Positions 7,648-16,956 are shown, counted from the first letter of the stretch. The stretch: DNA of 64,000 nt from Betaproteobacteria bacterium (GCA_016713305.1 JADJPK010000009.1:124001-188000), one strand, 5' to 3'. Translations and numbers: made by a program. The notes: generated by a model from the letters alone, not told the origin.

Positions 7648-9699
7648 TTGGCCCCCCGTTCCTCTCGACGCGTCGCCGTGATCACCCGTTCCACGCCCTT
7701 GTGGCGTCCCTCCGCCGCCCGCATCTCGAACGCCCGCATCACGCACTACCTCCGCTGGCTGGAGCGAACCCGGGGTCTCGCCTTCCCCGACTACGAATCG
7801 CTCTGGCAGTGGTCCGTCGACGAGATCGAAACGTTCTGGGAAACCGTCTGGCAATACTTCGAAGTGCGGTCGCACTCTCCTTACGAGCGCGTGCTGGACC
7901 GGAGGGTGATGCCGGGAGCGAAGTGGTTCCAGGGCGCGACGCTCAACTACGCAGAGCACCAGCTCGCCTTCGCTGAACGGCCGGATGCCGCTTCCCGGCC
8001 CGCCATCATCTTCCAATCCGAAACCTCTCCGCGCCGGGAACTGTCCTGGACGTCGCTGTCCGGTCAGGTAGGCGCCCTGCGGCGGTGTCTCCAGACATTG
8101 GGAGTCGAGCGCGGCGACCGGGTCGTGTCCTACATGCCCAACATCCCGGAGAGCATGATCGCGCTGCTGGCCGCATCCAGCCTGGGCGCCATCTGGTCGA
8201 GCTGTTCACCGGACATGGGCCCTGTGAGCGTCCTGGACCGGTTCCGCCAGATCTCCCCGCGCGTGCTCTTCGCCGTGGACGGCTACCGTTACAACGGCAA
8301 GCCGATCGACCGCCGCGAGGTGGTGCGGGAGCTCGTGGCGCAACTGCCCTCGGTCGAGGCGGTCGTGTTCGTGCCCTATCTCGATCCCGGCGCGACGTTC
8401 GATACGGGTCCGCTGCCGGCCGGCCGCCAGGTCGAGATCGTGCGCGCGGGAGACGTGCTGGCGCATCCCGAGCCGCCCCGCTTCGATCCCGTGCCCTTCG
8501 ATCACCCGCTCTGGATCGTCTATTCCTCGGGAACGACGGGCATGCCCAAGCCCATCGTGCACAGCCACGGCGGGGTCGTCATCGAGAACTTCAAAGGCAT
8601 CTGCCTGCACCTGGACATCGGGCCTGACGACCGGTTCTTCTGGTATTCGTCCACGAGCTGGATCATGTGGAATCTGCTCGTGTCCACGGCTGCGACGGGC
8701 TGCACGGTGCTCATGTTCGACGGCAATCCCGGCCATCCCGACCTGGACACGCTGTGGCGGTTCGCGGAACGCGAGCGCGCGACGTTCTTCGGAACGAGCC
8801 CGGCGTTCCTCGGACTTTGCATGAAGTCGGGCGTCGATCCCGCCTCCCGCTTCGACCTGACGGCGTTGCGGGCGCTCGGCAGCACCGGGTCGCCGCTCAC
8901 GGAAGAAGGCTTCCGCTGGGTGTACGAGCACATCAAGTCCGATCTGCACCTGGCCTCCATCTCCGGCGGCACGGACCCGGGTTCGGCCTTCGTCGGGGCC
9001 TGCCCGACCCTGCCCGTCTACGCGGGGGAGATGCAGGCGCGCGGACTGGGGGTGGCGACCTACGCCTACGACGACGCGGGCAATGCCATCTACGACGAAG
9101 TGGGCGAACTGGTGTGCGCGCAGCCCATCCCTTCGATGCCCCTCTACTTCTGGGGAGACACCGACGGCCGGCGCTATTTCGAGAGCTACTTCGACGTGTA
9201 TCCCGGCGTCTGGCGGCACGGCGACTGGCTGAAGCTCATCACGCGGCCCGAGTCCGTGACCGCCGTCATCTATGGCCGGTCGGATTCCACCATCAACCGG
9301 TACGGCATCCGCATGGGCACCTCGGAGCTGTATCGCGTCGTGGAGGACTTCGCCGAGGTGGCGGATTCGCTCGTGGTGGATCTCGAGTACCTCGGGCGCG
9401 AATCGTTCATGGCCCTGTTCGTCGTCCGGGGCGCCGGCAGCCGTGCCGTGCCGCCCGAACTCAAGGGGCGGCTGCTCGATGCGATCCGCGTCAAGCTCTC
9501 GGCACGCCACGTCCCCAACGATGTGTTCGCCATCGCCGAGGTCCCGCGCACGATCTCCGGCAAGAAGATGGAAGTGCCGGTGAAGAAGATCCTGCTGGGC
9601 CATCCGGCCGAGAAGTCCGCGAATCGCGACTCCATGGCCAATCCGGCCAGCATCGACTGGTTCATTGCGTTCGCCACGTCACGGGAGAGTCAGCGCTGA
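7648..9699 (+). CDS. aacS: Acetoacetate-CoA ligase (acetoacetyl-CoA synthetase)
   Basis: ANL-superfamily adenylating enzyme that activates acetoacetate with ATP and CoA, linking ketone bodies or polyhydroxybutyrate breakdown to acetoacetyl-CoA. About 680 residues. The ATP-binding loop YSSGTTGMPKP, the FWYSSTSWIMWN segment characteristic of AacS, the WRHGDW motif and the C-terminal catalytic lysine region ISGKKMEVPVKK are all visible. The start is uncertain: TTG 7648 has AAGG 5 bases upstream, while GTG 7678 gives a conventional N-terminus without a clear binding site. An SDR gene follows 160 bp downstream. Confidence 0.9.
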   Translation: MAPRSSRRVAVITRSTPLWRPSAARISNARITHYLRWLERTRGLAFPDYESLWQWSVDEIETFWETVWQYFEVRSHSPYERVLDRRVMPGAKWFQGATLNYAEHQLAFAERPDAASRPAIIFQSETSPRRELSWTSLSGQVGALRRCLQTLGVERGDRVVSYMPNIPESMIALLAASSLGAIWSSCSPDMGPVSVLDRFRQISPRVLFAVDGYRYNGKPIDRREVVRELVAQLPSVEAVVFVPYLDPGATFDTGPLPAGRQVEIVRAGDVLAHPEPPRFDPVPFDHPLWIVYSSGTTGMPKPIVHSHGGVVIENFKGICLHLDIGPDDRFFWYSSTSWIMWNLLVSTAATGCTVLMFDGNPGHPDLDTLWRFAERERATFFGTSPAFLGLCMKSGVDPASRFDLTALRALGSTGSPLTEEGFRWVYEHIKSDLHLASISGGTDPGSAFVGACPTLPVYAGEMQARGLGVATYAYDDAGNAIYDEVGELVCAQPIPSMPLYFWGDTDGRRYFESYFDVYPGVWRHGDWLKLITRPESVTAVIYGRSDSTINRYGIRMGTSELYRVVEDFAEVADSLVVDLEYLGRESFMALFVVRGAGSRAVPPELKGRLLDAIRVKLSARHVPNDVFAIAEVPRTISGKKMEVPVKKILLGHPAEKSANRDSMANPASIDWFIAFATSRESQR

Positions 9700-9859
9700 G
9701 GAAGCTCCGATCGTTTCGCGGAGTCGGCAACAAGCCGGGGCCCCGTCGCCACTTTTCCCGTTGTCCTTGCCTGCCGCGACGCGAGCTGCGCAATATCGGT
9801 CCATTCCGCACGAGCGTCAGTTCATCGACAAACGAAACAACGAAAGGAGGACACGTCAC

Positions 9860-10610
9860 ATGAGGCTGAAGGGCAAGATCTCCATCATCACGGGTGCCGC
9901 GCACGGCATGGGCGAATCCACGGCACGGCGGTTTGCGCGCGAGGGCGCGGTCGTGGTCATTGCGGACGTGCTGGATGCCGAAGGCGCGAAGGTGGTCGCC
10001 GAGATCAATGCGCAAGGAGGCAAGGCGGAATACGTGCACTTGGACGTGACCCAGGAAACCGAATGGAAGTCCCTCGTCGCATCGACCGTTCAGCGGCACG
10101 GCCGGCTCGACGTCCTGGTCAACAACGCCGGCATCAGCGGCGCCGTCCCCGACCGGATGGATGTGGCGATGTTCGACCGCCTCATGAACGTCAATGCCCG
10201 CGGCACCTTTCTCGGGATCAAGTACGGCATCGAAGCGATGCTCGGGACGGGCGGAGGCAGCATCGTGAACATCTCCTCGATCTCTGGGCTGGTGGGCCAG
10301 GAATTCGTGCACATGGGCTACAACGCCGCCAAGGCCGGCATCCATCTGCTGACCAAGTCCGCTGCCTTGCAGTTCGGAAAGGACGGCATCCGCGTGAATT
10401 CGGTGCATCCGGGAATCATGGCGCCGATGCGCACGTCGGTGACGGCGGCCGATCCGGCGCTTCGCGCCAAGCTGCTGGAAACCATTCCGCTTCGCCGCGC
10501 CGGAAACGGTGACGACACGGCCAATGCCGGTGCTGTTCCTCGCGTCCGACGAGGCGTCGTACATCACCGGGACCGAACTGGTGGTGGATGGAGGATTTCT
10601 CGCGGGCTGA
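9860..10610 (+). CDS. Short-chain dehydrogenase/reductase, last ~30 residues in a shifted frame
   Basis: NAD(P)-dependent oxidoreductase of about 249 residues; substrate unknown. The ATG at 9860 has a full AAGGAGG site 9 bases upstream. Classical SDR motifs are present: cofactor loop GAAHGMGES, NNAG, the catalytic Ser in NISSISG, and YNAAK. After IPLRRAGNGDDTA the expected tail (LFLASDEASYITG, then VVDGG) continues one base out of phase; the break is at CCAATG 10521-10526, where CCATG would restore the frame and end at TGA 10608-10610. Without that correction translation would run on through the antisense of the next gene. An extra base is the simplest explanation. Confidence 0.78.
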
Positions 10611-10618
10611 CACCCGAA

Positions 10619-10650
10619 GAGCGGGCGGGCGGCGTCGCCACGGCCCGCTC
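10619..10650. repeat. GC-rich inverted repeat between convergent genes
   Basis: GAGCGGGC (10619-10626) and GCCCGCTC (10643-10650) could pair across a loop that itself contains GGCG/CGCC. It lies between the SDR stop and the stop of the enolase-superfamily gene, a typical place for a shared transcript end, but no T-run follows on either strand. Confidence 0.3.
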
Positions 10651-10660
10651 GCCGATTCCA

Positions 10661-11749
10661 TCAGCACACCCGGTACGTCTCCAGCGCCTCCCAGTCGAAC
10701 TCGACGCCATGACCCGGCCGATCGGGCGCGATGGCATGGCCGTCACGCATCTGCAGCGGCTCCGCGATGAAACGGTCGAGCCCGAAGCCGTGAACTTCCA
10801 GATAGGCACCGTTGGGGACGGCCGCGAGAAGGTGCACGTGGACGTCGTGCGCACCATGGGAGGTCACAGGCAGTCCATGTGCCTCGGCGAGCCGCGCGAT
10901 CTTCATCCACGGCGTGATGCCGCCGCAGGTGGTGAAGTCCGGCTCGGGGAAATCGACGCCGCCCGCACCGATGAGCGCGGTGAATTCGGCGACGGTATGC
11001 AGGTTCTCGCCCGCGGCGATGGGCACACCGCCCTGCGCTCTCAGTCTTGCGTACCCGGCGAAGTCGTCGGGACGGATGGGTTCTTCGATCCAGACCAGGC
11101 GAAAGTCGCGCAGCGCGTGGAACGCCCGCAGGGCTTCGTCGGGCCGCCACGCTTCGTTGGCATCCGTCATCAGTTCGATGTCCGGCCCGATCAGGTCGCG
11201 AACGGCGGCTACCCGTTCGACGTCCTCCCGCAGCAGAGGGCGCCCGAGGCGCATCTTCACGGACCGATATCCGGCGTCGAGACTGCGCCGCACGCCTTCC
11301 AGCAGTTGTTCCATGGGGAAGTTGAGATCGATGTTGCCCGCGTAGGCCCGGACTTCCGGCCGGTATCCTCCGAGCAGACGCCACAACGGTTCGCCGAGCG
11401 CGCGGCCACGCATATCCCACAGAGCCGAATCCACGGCGGCAAGGGCGAAGCTCACGAGGCCGCCGCGTCCCGAATAGTGATGGCTGCGCCAAAGGCGATT
11501 CCACAGCCATTCGATGCGTCGGGCATCCTCGCCCTGCAGCCTGTTCCTGAAGGCGTTCTCCACGACGGCCGTCACGGCATTGCCGTGCCCGGCGTTGAGC
11601 ACGGTGTAGCCGACGCCGGAAGGGCCGGAATCCGATCCGATGCGCACGGCCACCATGTCGAACTCGCGCATGACGCCGTGGCTCGCCGCCTGTACCGGCA
11701 CGGGCAGCGGAATGCGGTAAAGCAAGGTGTCGATCCGATCGATATTCAC
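10661..11749 (-). CDS. Enolase-superfamily (mandelate racemase/muconate lactonizing enzyme) dehydratase-like protein
   Basis: 362-residue enzyme predicted to abstract a proton alpha to a carboxylate using a bound metal. Core landmarks appear in order: a KMR motif (second-strand catalytic Lys), metal ligands in TDANEAW, WIEEP and AAGEN, and the His-bearing SHGAHDVHVH loop that places it with the mandelate racemase group, many of which dehydrate acid sugars. I chose GTG 11749 because the protein then begins at the usual N-terminal strand (VNIDRIDTLLYRIPL); no clear ribosome binding site is seen. The adjacent SDR and the MFS sugar-acid-type transporter further left would suit a sugar-acid pathway, but that link is inference. 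Confidence 0.8.
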   Translation of the reverse strand: MNIDRIDTLLYRIPLPVPVQAASHGVMREFDMVAVRIGSDSGPSGVGYTVLNAGHGNAVTAVVENAFRNRLQGEDARRIEWLWNRLWRSHHYSGRGGLVSFALAAVDSALWDMRGRALGEPLWRLLGGYRPEVRAYAGNIDLNFPMEQLLEGVRRSLDAGYRSVKMRLGRPLLREDVERVAAVRDLIGPDIELMTDANEAWRPDEALRAFHALRDFRLVWIEEPIRPDDFAGYARLRAQGGVPIAAGENLHTVAEFTALIGAGGVDFPEPDFTTCGGITPWMKIARLAEAHGLPVTSHGAHDVHVHLLAAVPNGAYLEVHGFGLDRFIAEPLQMRDGHAIAPDRPGHGVEFDWEALETYRVC

Positions 11750-11861
11750 TTGGTGCGTCCCCGGAAGCCGGCTTCGATGATAGCCCTTCTCCGGGTGCGG
11801 GACTTGCTCCGGAACGGGACGCGCCACCTTTCGCACTCTTCGCACGAACCAAGGAAACGTC

Positions 11862-12905
11862 ATGACGTCCCCCTCCTCCGCCCCCATTCCCGCCACGCTC
11901 ATCGCCGGTGACGGCATCGGTCCCGAAATCATGGACGCCACACTCGCGGCGCTCGATGCTCTAGGGGCGCCTTTCGCCTGGGAAACCGCCGTTGCCGGCA
12001 TGGCCGGCGTCGCCACCGCGAACGATCCCCTGCCCGAGGCGACGCTCGCGGCCATCCGCAGGAATCGCCTGGCGTTGAAGGGGCCGCTGGAAACGCCCAG
12101 CGGCGGCGGCTACCGGTCGTCCAACGTGCGGCTGCGCGAGGCGTTCAAGCTCTATGCGAACCTGCGTCCGGCCCGCACCATCGTGCCGGGTGGCCGCTTC
12201 GACGATATCGACCTCGTGCTCGTCCGCGAGAACAACGAAGGCCTCTACATGGGCTACGAGCACTACATTCCCATCGACGGCGATCCGCACGCTGTGGCCA
12301 TCGCGACCGGCGTGAACACGCGCAAGGGGTCGCGCAACATCCTGCGCTTCGCGTTCGAGTACGCCATCGCGCAAGGACGCAAGAAGGTCACGGTGGTGCA
12401 CAAGGCGAACATCATGAAGGCCCTCACGGGCATCTTCCTCGAGACGGCGCGGGAGATGCACGAGGCCGAGTACCGCGGCCGCATCGCCATGGACGAGGTG
12501 ATCGTCGACGCATGCGCCATGAAGCTCGTTATGAACCCGTGGCAATTCGACGTGCTGGTCTCCACCAATCTCTTCGGAGACATCCTCTCGGACGAGATCG
12601 CAGGACTCATCGGCGGTCTCGGCATGGCACCGGGCGCGAACATCGGCGAGGACGCCGCCATCTTCGAGGCCGTGCACGGCTCCGCTCCGGACATCGCGGG
12701 CAAGGGCATCGCCAATCCGATCGCCCTGATGCTCGCGGCCGGGCTCATGCTGGATCACGTGAAGCGGAAGGATCTCGGCGATCGCCTGCGCACGGCGATC
12801 GACCGCGCGCTCAACACCGATGGGGTGAAGACAGGGGATCTCGGCGGAAACGCCACCACGAAGCAGTTCACCGAAGCGGTGGTGAGCCGGATCCGCAACG
12901 GCTGA
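11862..12905 (+). CDS. NAD-type isocitrate/isopropylmalate dehydrogenase family protein, probably NAD-dependent isocitrate dehydrogenase
   Basis: Oxidative decarboxylase of 347 residues. The substrate loop has SSNVRLR at residues 86-92, the arrangement of isocitrate rather than isopropylmalate enzymes, and metal-binding aspartates are in the STNLFGDILSDE segment. The cofactor loop reads HGSAPDIAGKG with Asp277-Ile278, the pair that selects NAD; NADP enzymes have Lys-Tyr there. It is much shorter than the monomeric NADP type. Homoisocitrate or tartrate dehydrogenases are related alternatives. It lies divergent to the enolase-superfamily gene with about 110 bp between starts, and away from the main TCA block. 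Confidence 0.82.
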   Translation: MTSPSSAPIPATLIAGDGIGPEIMDATLAALDALGAPFAWETAVAGMAGVATANDPLPEATLAAIRRNRLALKGPLETPSGGGYRSSNVRLREAFKLYANLRPARTIVPGGRFDDIDLVLVRENNEGLYMGYEHYIPIDGDPHAVAIATGVNTRKGSRNILRFAFEYAIAQGRKKVTVVHKANIMKALTGIFLETAREMHEAEYRGRIAMDEVIVDACAMKLVMNPWQFDVLVSTNLFGDILSDEIAGLIGGLGMAPGANIGEDAAIFEAVHGSAPDIAGKGIANPIALMLAAGLMLDHVKRKDLGDRLRTAIDRALNTDGVKTGDLGGNATTKQFTEAVVSRIRNG

Positions 12906-12922
12906 GCCCGTATCGGAACAAG

Positions 12923-12960
12923 GCCCTCGGCTGACGGCGGTGCCCGCCGCGAGGGCGGGC
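12923..12960. terminator. GC-rich hairpin between convergent genes
   Basis: GCCCGCC (12942-12948) pairs with GGCGGGC (12954-12960), and an alternative larger pairing uses GCCCTCG (12923-12929) with CGAGGGC. It separates the isocitrate dehydrogenase stop (12905) from the DUF4340 stop (12966). No T-run, so only a weak call. Confidence 0.3.
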
Positions 12961-12965
12961 GCCGT

Positions 12966-13605
12966 TCACTGGATGGGCGGCGGATTGCCCGAGGGTCTGG
13001 CCGCTGCCGTGCCCGGATTCGTGAAAGACTCGACGAGCTGCAACAGGTTCGTGACCTGGTAGTCCGGCAGCGTATAGGCGGACTTCGCGCCGACCATCAG
13101 CACGTAGCGGCTGTGGCCGTCGGGGGCGAGATCGCCCACCGCGTACTGTGCCACGGGCTGGGGCTGATCCTTCCGGTAGAAGAGCACGATCGTCTTCGGG
13201 GTCGCGACACCGTACTGTTCCCCGCCCGCCTTCCAGGGGCATCTCCCGTTCCAGCTTGGCCCGGGCCGTCCCGCTCAATGCCTTCGAGATGCGCTCGGAC
13301 ACCGCCTGATCCACGGTGTGTTCATGCGTTGCCACATTGGAGGTGTGAATGCCGTGATAGAACCAGATCCCTTGCGCATCGCGCTCGAACCGGTGGAGGG
13401 CGCCGCCGTTCAGCACTTCCACGGCCGCCAGATCGTCGGGTGCCACGGGCATCCACAACCGCGCGGCTTCCTCGTCGGCCCCCTCTTCCCCGCTGCCCCC
13501 GAACCATCCCGGAAACTCGGTGTAGACGATCGCCGCCGCGAGCAGCGCAAGGACGATCCACACGGCGAAAACCCGCGTGTGGCGGCGGGGTTGGGCTGCA
13601 CTCAT
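12966..13605 (-). CDS. DUF4340-type membrane-anchored protein, frameshifted
   Basis: Last gene of a four-gene minus-strand set. The ATG at 13605 overlaps the stop of the GldG-like gene (ATGA). One N-terminal transmembrane helix (VFAVWIVLALLAAAIVYTEF) precedes a periplasmic domain. The N-terminal part runs in one frame to about 13235 (KLEREMPLEGG) and the C-terminal part (EQYGVATPKTIVLFYRKDQ to the stop at 12966) lies in another. The switch is inside the C/G-run stretch 13220-13230, where removing one base gives a continuous ~212-residue protein ending in a Pro-rich tail. DUF4340 proteins commonly accompany GldG-type ABC components; the biochemical role is unknown. Confidence 0.7.
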
Positions 13606-15221
13606 CGCTGCTTCCACCACACGACGATGCCGATGGCCGCCAGCAACGCCGGAATCAGCACGACCACGAGCGCGAACGTGCCCTTCATCTGCCGGTTGGT
13701 CATGTTGACCCGCGGAACATCGAAGGTGCGCGGTTCGACACCGATCAGGTTCTCCTGCGCGGCGAGGAAGTTGATCGTGTTGAGGAACAGCTTGCCGTTG
13801 CCCATGATGTGAAAGAACGAGTTCGTGGCGAAGTCGGAATCCCCGATCACGACAATGCGGGACTTGGCTTTCATGTCTTTCGCGCCGCCGGTCTTTTCCG
13901 CGGCGTCATCCTTCGAGGGTACGGGCGTATCGATGTCGTGCGCATCCGTACGCCGCGTGACCGATACCATCAAGGTCAACGGGCCATCGAGATCCTTTCC
14001 GGAGGTGTACTCCGCGCGATCCGCCGTCGTCTCGCCGAAGCTGTTCTTCGACGTGTTGGCCAGCGGAGTGGCAGACGTACCGGCCACGCGCTGAGCCGTC
14101 GGCGAAAGCGACCGGGCACCGGGGAAGAAGCTGAGCGGCAGATCGCGGGTGATCTGGTGGGGGTTGTAGTCGCTGACCGCGGGTGCGGACGGATCGGCCC
14201 AGAAGTGACTCGCCTCGTCGAGCACGATGTCGTTGTCCGCGATCACACCGAACTCCTGCAGCGCCGGTTCCAGTCCCGTCTTCACGAACGGGTCCAGCAT
14301 GAACAGCACGTTGCCGGCAGCAGCGACGAATCGGCGAATGGAATCCACTTCGGCCGGGAGCAGTTCGCTCTTGGGCCCCGCGATGACCAGCACGGCACAC
14401 TTCTCCAACGAGGTCGAGGCCTGCATCAGGGAGACCTTCTCGACCACGTAGTTCATCGCCTCCAGCGCGGTCCGCGCCTTCGCCATGCCGTGCTGCTCGT
14501 GGACCACCAGCTTCTGGCCCATCCCGTGCGAGTGGCCCTGTTCGCCTTCCGTGTGGTCGTGCGATTCCATGCTGAAGGGGTCGGGCTCCCCGTGACCATC
14601 GAGGAAGCAGATGCGCTGCGTGATGCCGCGGGAGATCCGCAGGATCCCGTTGGCGATCTCGGTTTCGCTGGGACCGTTCACCTGGAGCCGCCGGCCCTCG
14701 CTTTCCATGACCGCGGTACCGGCGAACTGGACGCCCATCATCCTGGCTTGAGCAGGATTGACCATGGGATCGAAGAACTCCACCTTCACCTTGTCCGAGC
14801 GGTCGGCCATCATCTGATACAACTCGACGGTCTCGCGCATCATCGGATCGTGGAAGAACGTGATCTTCACCGGCTTGTCCAGACGGCTCAGCATCGTGGC
14901 CGTCTGTGGCGAAAGGGAATAGACCTTCGCCTCGGTCATGTCGATGCGGAACGTGTACTGGTTCGTGAGGTACGCCAGCGCCACCAGCACCCCCACCAGC
15001 CCGGCCGTGTAGAGGGCGATCTCGCCCCGGCGGCGCTGGAAGAATGAGCGCATTTCGGTGCGCAGCCCGCGCAGCGCCACGACGGTGAGCGCAACGCCCG
15101 CCAGTCCTACGAGCCAGGTCCACTTGTTGGCTTCCAGCAGGATGGCGTGCAGCACCAGCGCCAGCGCGACGAGCGCGACGCCGACGACCAGCAGAACCCC
15201 GAATCGGAAGGAGCGTTCCAT
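13602..15221 (-). CDS. GldG-like ABC transport system auxiliary protein
   Basis: 539 residues. Two N-terminal hydrophobic segments, then a further helix near LYTAGLVGVLVALAYL, a large periplasmic domain resembling the GldG/ABC-type uncharacterised family (FRIDMTEAKVYSLSP, then FLDGHGEPDP) and a C-terminal helix followed by VVWWKQR. A His-rich patch (SHDHTEGEQGHSHGMG) sits in the middle. ATG 15221 is chosen over 15236 because GGAGG lies 8 bases upstream inside the longer frame. It begins 3 bases past the permease stop and overlaps the DUF4340 start, so all four genes should be co-translated. The transported substrate is unknown. Confidence 0.78.
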   Translation of the reverse strand: MERSFRFGVLLVVGVALVALALVLHAILLEANKWTWLVGLAGVALTVVALRGLRTEMRSFFQRRRGEIALYTAGLVGVLVALAYLTNQYTFRIDMTEAKVYSLSPQTATMLSRLDKPVKITFFHDPMMRETVELYQMMADRSDKVKVEFFDPMVNPAQARMMGVQFAGTAVMESEGRRLQVNGPSETEIANGILRISRGITQRICFLDGHGEPDPFSMESHDHTEGEQGHSHGMGQKLVVHEQHGMAKARTALEAMNYVVEKVSLMQASTSLEKCAVLVIAGPKSELLPAEVDSIRRFVAAAGNVLFMLDPFVKTGLEPALQEFGVIADNDIVLDEASHFWADPSAPAVSDYNPHQITRDLPLSFFPGARSLSPTAQRVAGTSATPLANTSKNSFGETTADRAEYTSGKDLDGPLTLMVSVTRRTDAHDIDTPVPSKDDAAEKTGGAKDMKAKSRIVVIGDSDFATNSFFHIMGNGKLFLNTINFLAAQENLIGVEPRTFDVPRVNMTNRQMKGTFALVVVLIPALLAAIGIVVWWKQR

Positions 15222-15223
15222 GC

Positions 15224-15931
15224 TCACCGCCTCCACTGCAGGTAGGATGCGTTGAGCGATAGCGCGATGGCGCTCACGATCAGGAAGAACGCCACACCTT
15301 CACTGCGGATGAGTCCCAGCACGAAATCGCCGAAGTGAAGCGAGAACGACAGGTAGCCCACCAGATTCCGCAGAGCCGGTGCAGTCTGGAAACTCTGCAG
15401 GTGACCCACGAACCAGAACGACAACATGGCGGAGATCGTGATGAGTGCCGCAATGATCTGGTTCTGAGTGAGCGCAGAACACAACTGGCCCACGGCGAGG
15501 CAGGCCATGCCCAGCAGGAAGAAACCCACGTAGCCGGCGAACATCGTGGAGGTTTCGGGATTGCCGAACAGATACAGCGGCACCAGATCGATCATCGTGC
15601 CCAGCGTCATGAGTGCCAGGATGGTCAACGCGCCGAGGTACTTGCCGATGACGATCTGCCAGGGCGACAGCGGGAGCGTCATCAGCAGTTCGATCGTGCG
15701 GCCGCTGTACTCGGCCGAGAAGAGCCGCATGGTCACCATGGGCAGCAGCGTGACCAGCAGGATGCTGATGCTGCGAAACGTTTCCGCCATCGTCGCCGTA
15801 CCGGTGAGGAACACGTTGTACGTGAAGAAATAGCCTGCCCCCACGAGAAACACGGCGACCACGAAATACGCGATCGGCGAACCGAAATAGAGCAGCAGTT
15901 CCTTGCGATAGACCGCCAGCATCGCCCTCAT
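15224..15931 (-). CDS. ABC-2-type permease (GldF-like)
   Basis: 235-residue integral membrane protein with six hydrophobic segments and the ABC-2 permease signature region (FSAEYSGRTIELLMTLPLS). The ATG at 15931 overlaps the stop of the ATPase gene by 4 bp (ATGA). Together with the ATPase before it and the GldG-like protein after it, it should form an inner-membrane export complex. GldF of gliding bacteria has the same architecture, but gliding is not implied by sequence alone; related sets of unknown function occur in proteobacteria. Confidence 0.85.
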   Translation of the reverse strand: MRAMLAVYRKELLLYFGSPIAYFVVAVFLVGAGYFFTYNVFLTGTATMAETFRSISILLVTLLPMVTMRLFSAEYSGRTIELLMTLPLSPWQIVIGKYLGALTILALMTLGTMIDLVPLYLFGNPETSTMFAGYVGFFLLGMACLAVGQLCSALTQNQIIAALITISAMLSFWFVGHLQSFQTAPALRNLVGYLSFSLHFGDFVLGLIRSEGVAFFLIVSAIALSLNASYLQWRR

Positions 15932-16905
15932 GCGGCCTGCCCCCCGATGTAGCTGAGGAACACGTTCTCCAGCGTTGGCTGTTCGCGCTGCAACCGATGC
16001 AGCGACCACTTGCGGGTGACTTCGCGGGCAATGTCGGACTCGATGCCGTCGCGCGCATCGGTCTGGCACTCCACGGCCAGCCGCGAGCCTTCGGCGCTGG
16101 CCGGTCTGACGCTCACATCGAGCACGCCGTCGATCTCCTTCAGCGCGGCGCGCAGGCTCTCCCCGTCCCCGCTCACGACCATGGTGACGCGGTTGGTCTT
16201 CTCGGAAGCCTTCTGCAGGCCGGACGGGGAATCGATTGCCAGCAACCTGCCCTGATTCAGGATGGCGACGCGCTGGCAGATGAGCGTGACCTCGGGAAGA
16301 ATGTGCGTGCTCAGCAGAACCGCATGCTTCTCGCCGAAGGAGCGGATCACTTCGCGGGTCTCCTGGATCTGTCCGGGGTCGAGGCCGGCCGTAGGTTCGT
16401 CCAGCAGAAGCACCTCGGGATCTCCCAGCAGGGCCTGCGCCAGTCCGACTCGCTGCCGGTAACCCTTGGACAGCTTGTAGATCTCCCGGCGGACCACGGT
16501 TTCCAGCCGGCAGGCCGTCAGCACGCGGTCGAGTTCCGACGCCATGCGCGACGAGGGCACCCCCTTCACGGTGGCGACGAACCTGAGGTAGCTCCGGACT
16601 TCCAGCGTGTCGTAGAGGGGAGGATGTTCGGGCAGGTACCCGAGCCTCCGTGCGGCTTCGGCGTTCTGCGTGGCCATGTCGAATCCGGCGACCCGAATGG
16701 TGCCCGATGTGGCCGTGGTGAAGCCGGAGATCATCCGCATGGTCGTCGTCTTGCCGGCGCCGTTGGGGCCGAGAAAGCCCACGATTTCACCGGGTTCGAC
16801 GGTGAAGGAGACATCGTGGATGATCTGCTTGGGACCGTAGTGCTTCGATACGGATTCGAGCGCGATGGCAGAGGTCACGGGAGCGATGCAAGGCAGTAGA
16901 AACAA
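15928..16905 (-). CDS. ABC transporter ATP-binding protein (GldA-like)
   Basis: Energises the adjacent permease. Walker A GPNGAGKT (residues 46-53 from the TTG), signature LSKGYRQRVGLAQ, Walker B VLLLDEPTAGLDP and the switch His in LLSTHIL are all present, followed by a ~90-residue C-terminal domain seen in ABC-2 ATPases. The start is unclear: TTG 16905 falls in the T-rich tail of the terminator of the preceding gene, and GTG 16878 lacks a binding site. A promoter or leaderless start close to the terminator is therefore needed. Confidence 0.88.
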   Translation of the reverse strand: MFLLPCIAPVTSAIALESVSKHYGPKQIIHDVSFTVEPGEIVGFLGPNGAGKTTTMRMISGFTTATSGTIRVAGFDMATQNAEAARRLGYLPEHPPLYDTLEVRSYLRFVATVKGVPSSRMASELDRVLTACRLETVVRREIYKLSKGYRQRVGLAQALLGDPEVLLLDEPTAGLDPGQIQETREVIRSFGEKHAVLLSTHILPEVTLICQRVAILNQGRLLAIDSPSGLQKASEKTNRVTMVVSGDGESLRAALKEIDGVLDVSVRPASAEGSRLAVECQTDARDGIESDIAREVTRKWSLHRLQREQPTLENVFLSYIGGQAA

Positions 16906-16933
16906 ACAGAAGGCCCCCTCGCGGGGGCCTTCT
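16900..16933 (-). terminator. Intrinsic terminator of the lactonase-like gene
   Basis: Perfect 11-bp stem (AGAAGGCCCCC at 16908-16918 with GGGGGCCTTCT at 16923-16933) and a 4-base loop, followed on the minus strand by GTTTGTTT. It lies 24 bases past the stop of the metallo-hydrolase gene and directly before the ABC ATPase start. Confidence 0.85.
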
Positions 16934-16956
16934 GCCGAGAAAGAACCAGGCGCTGC

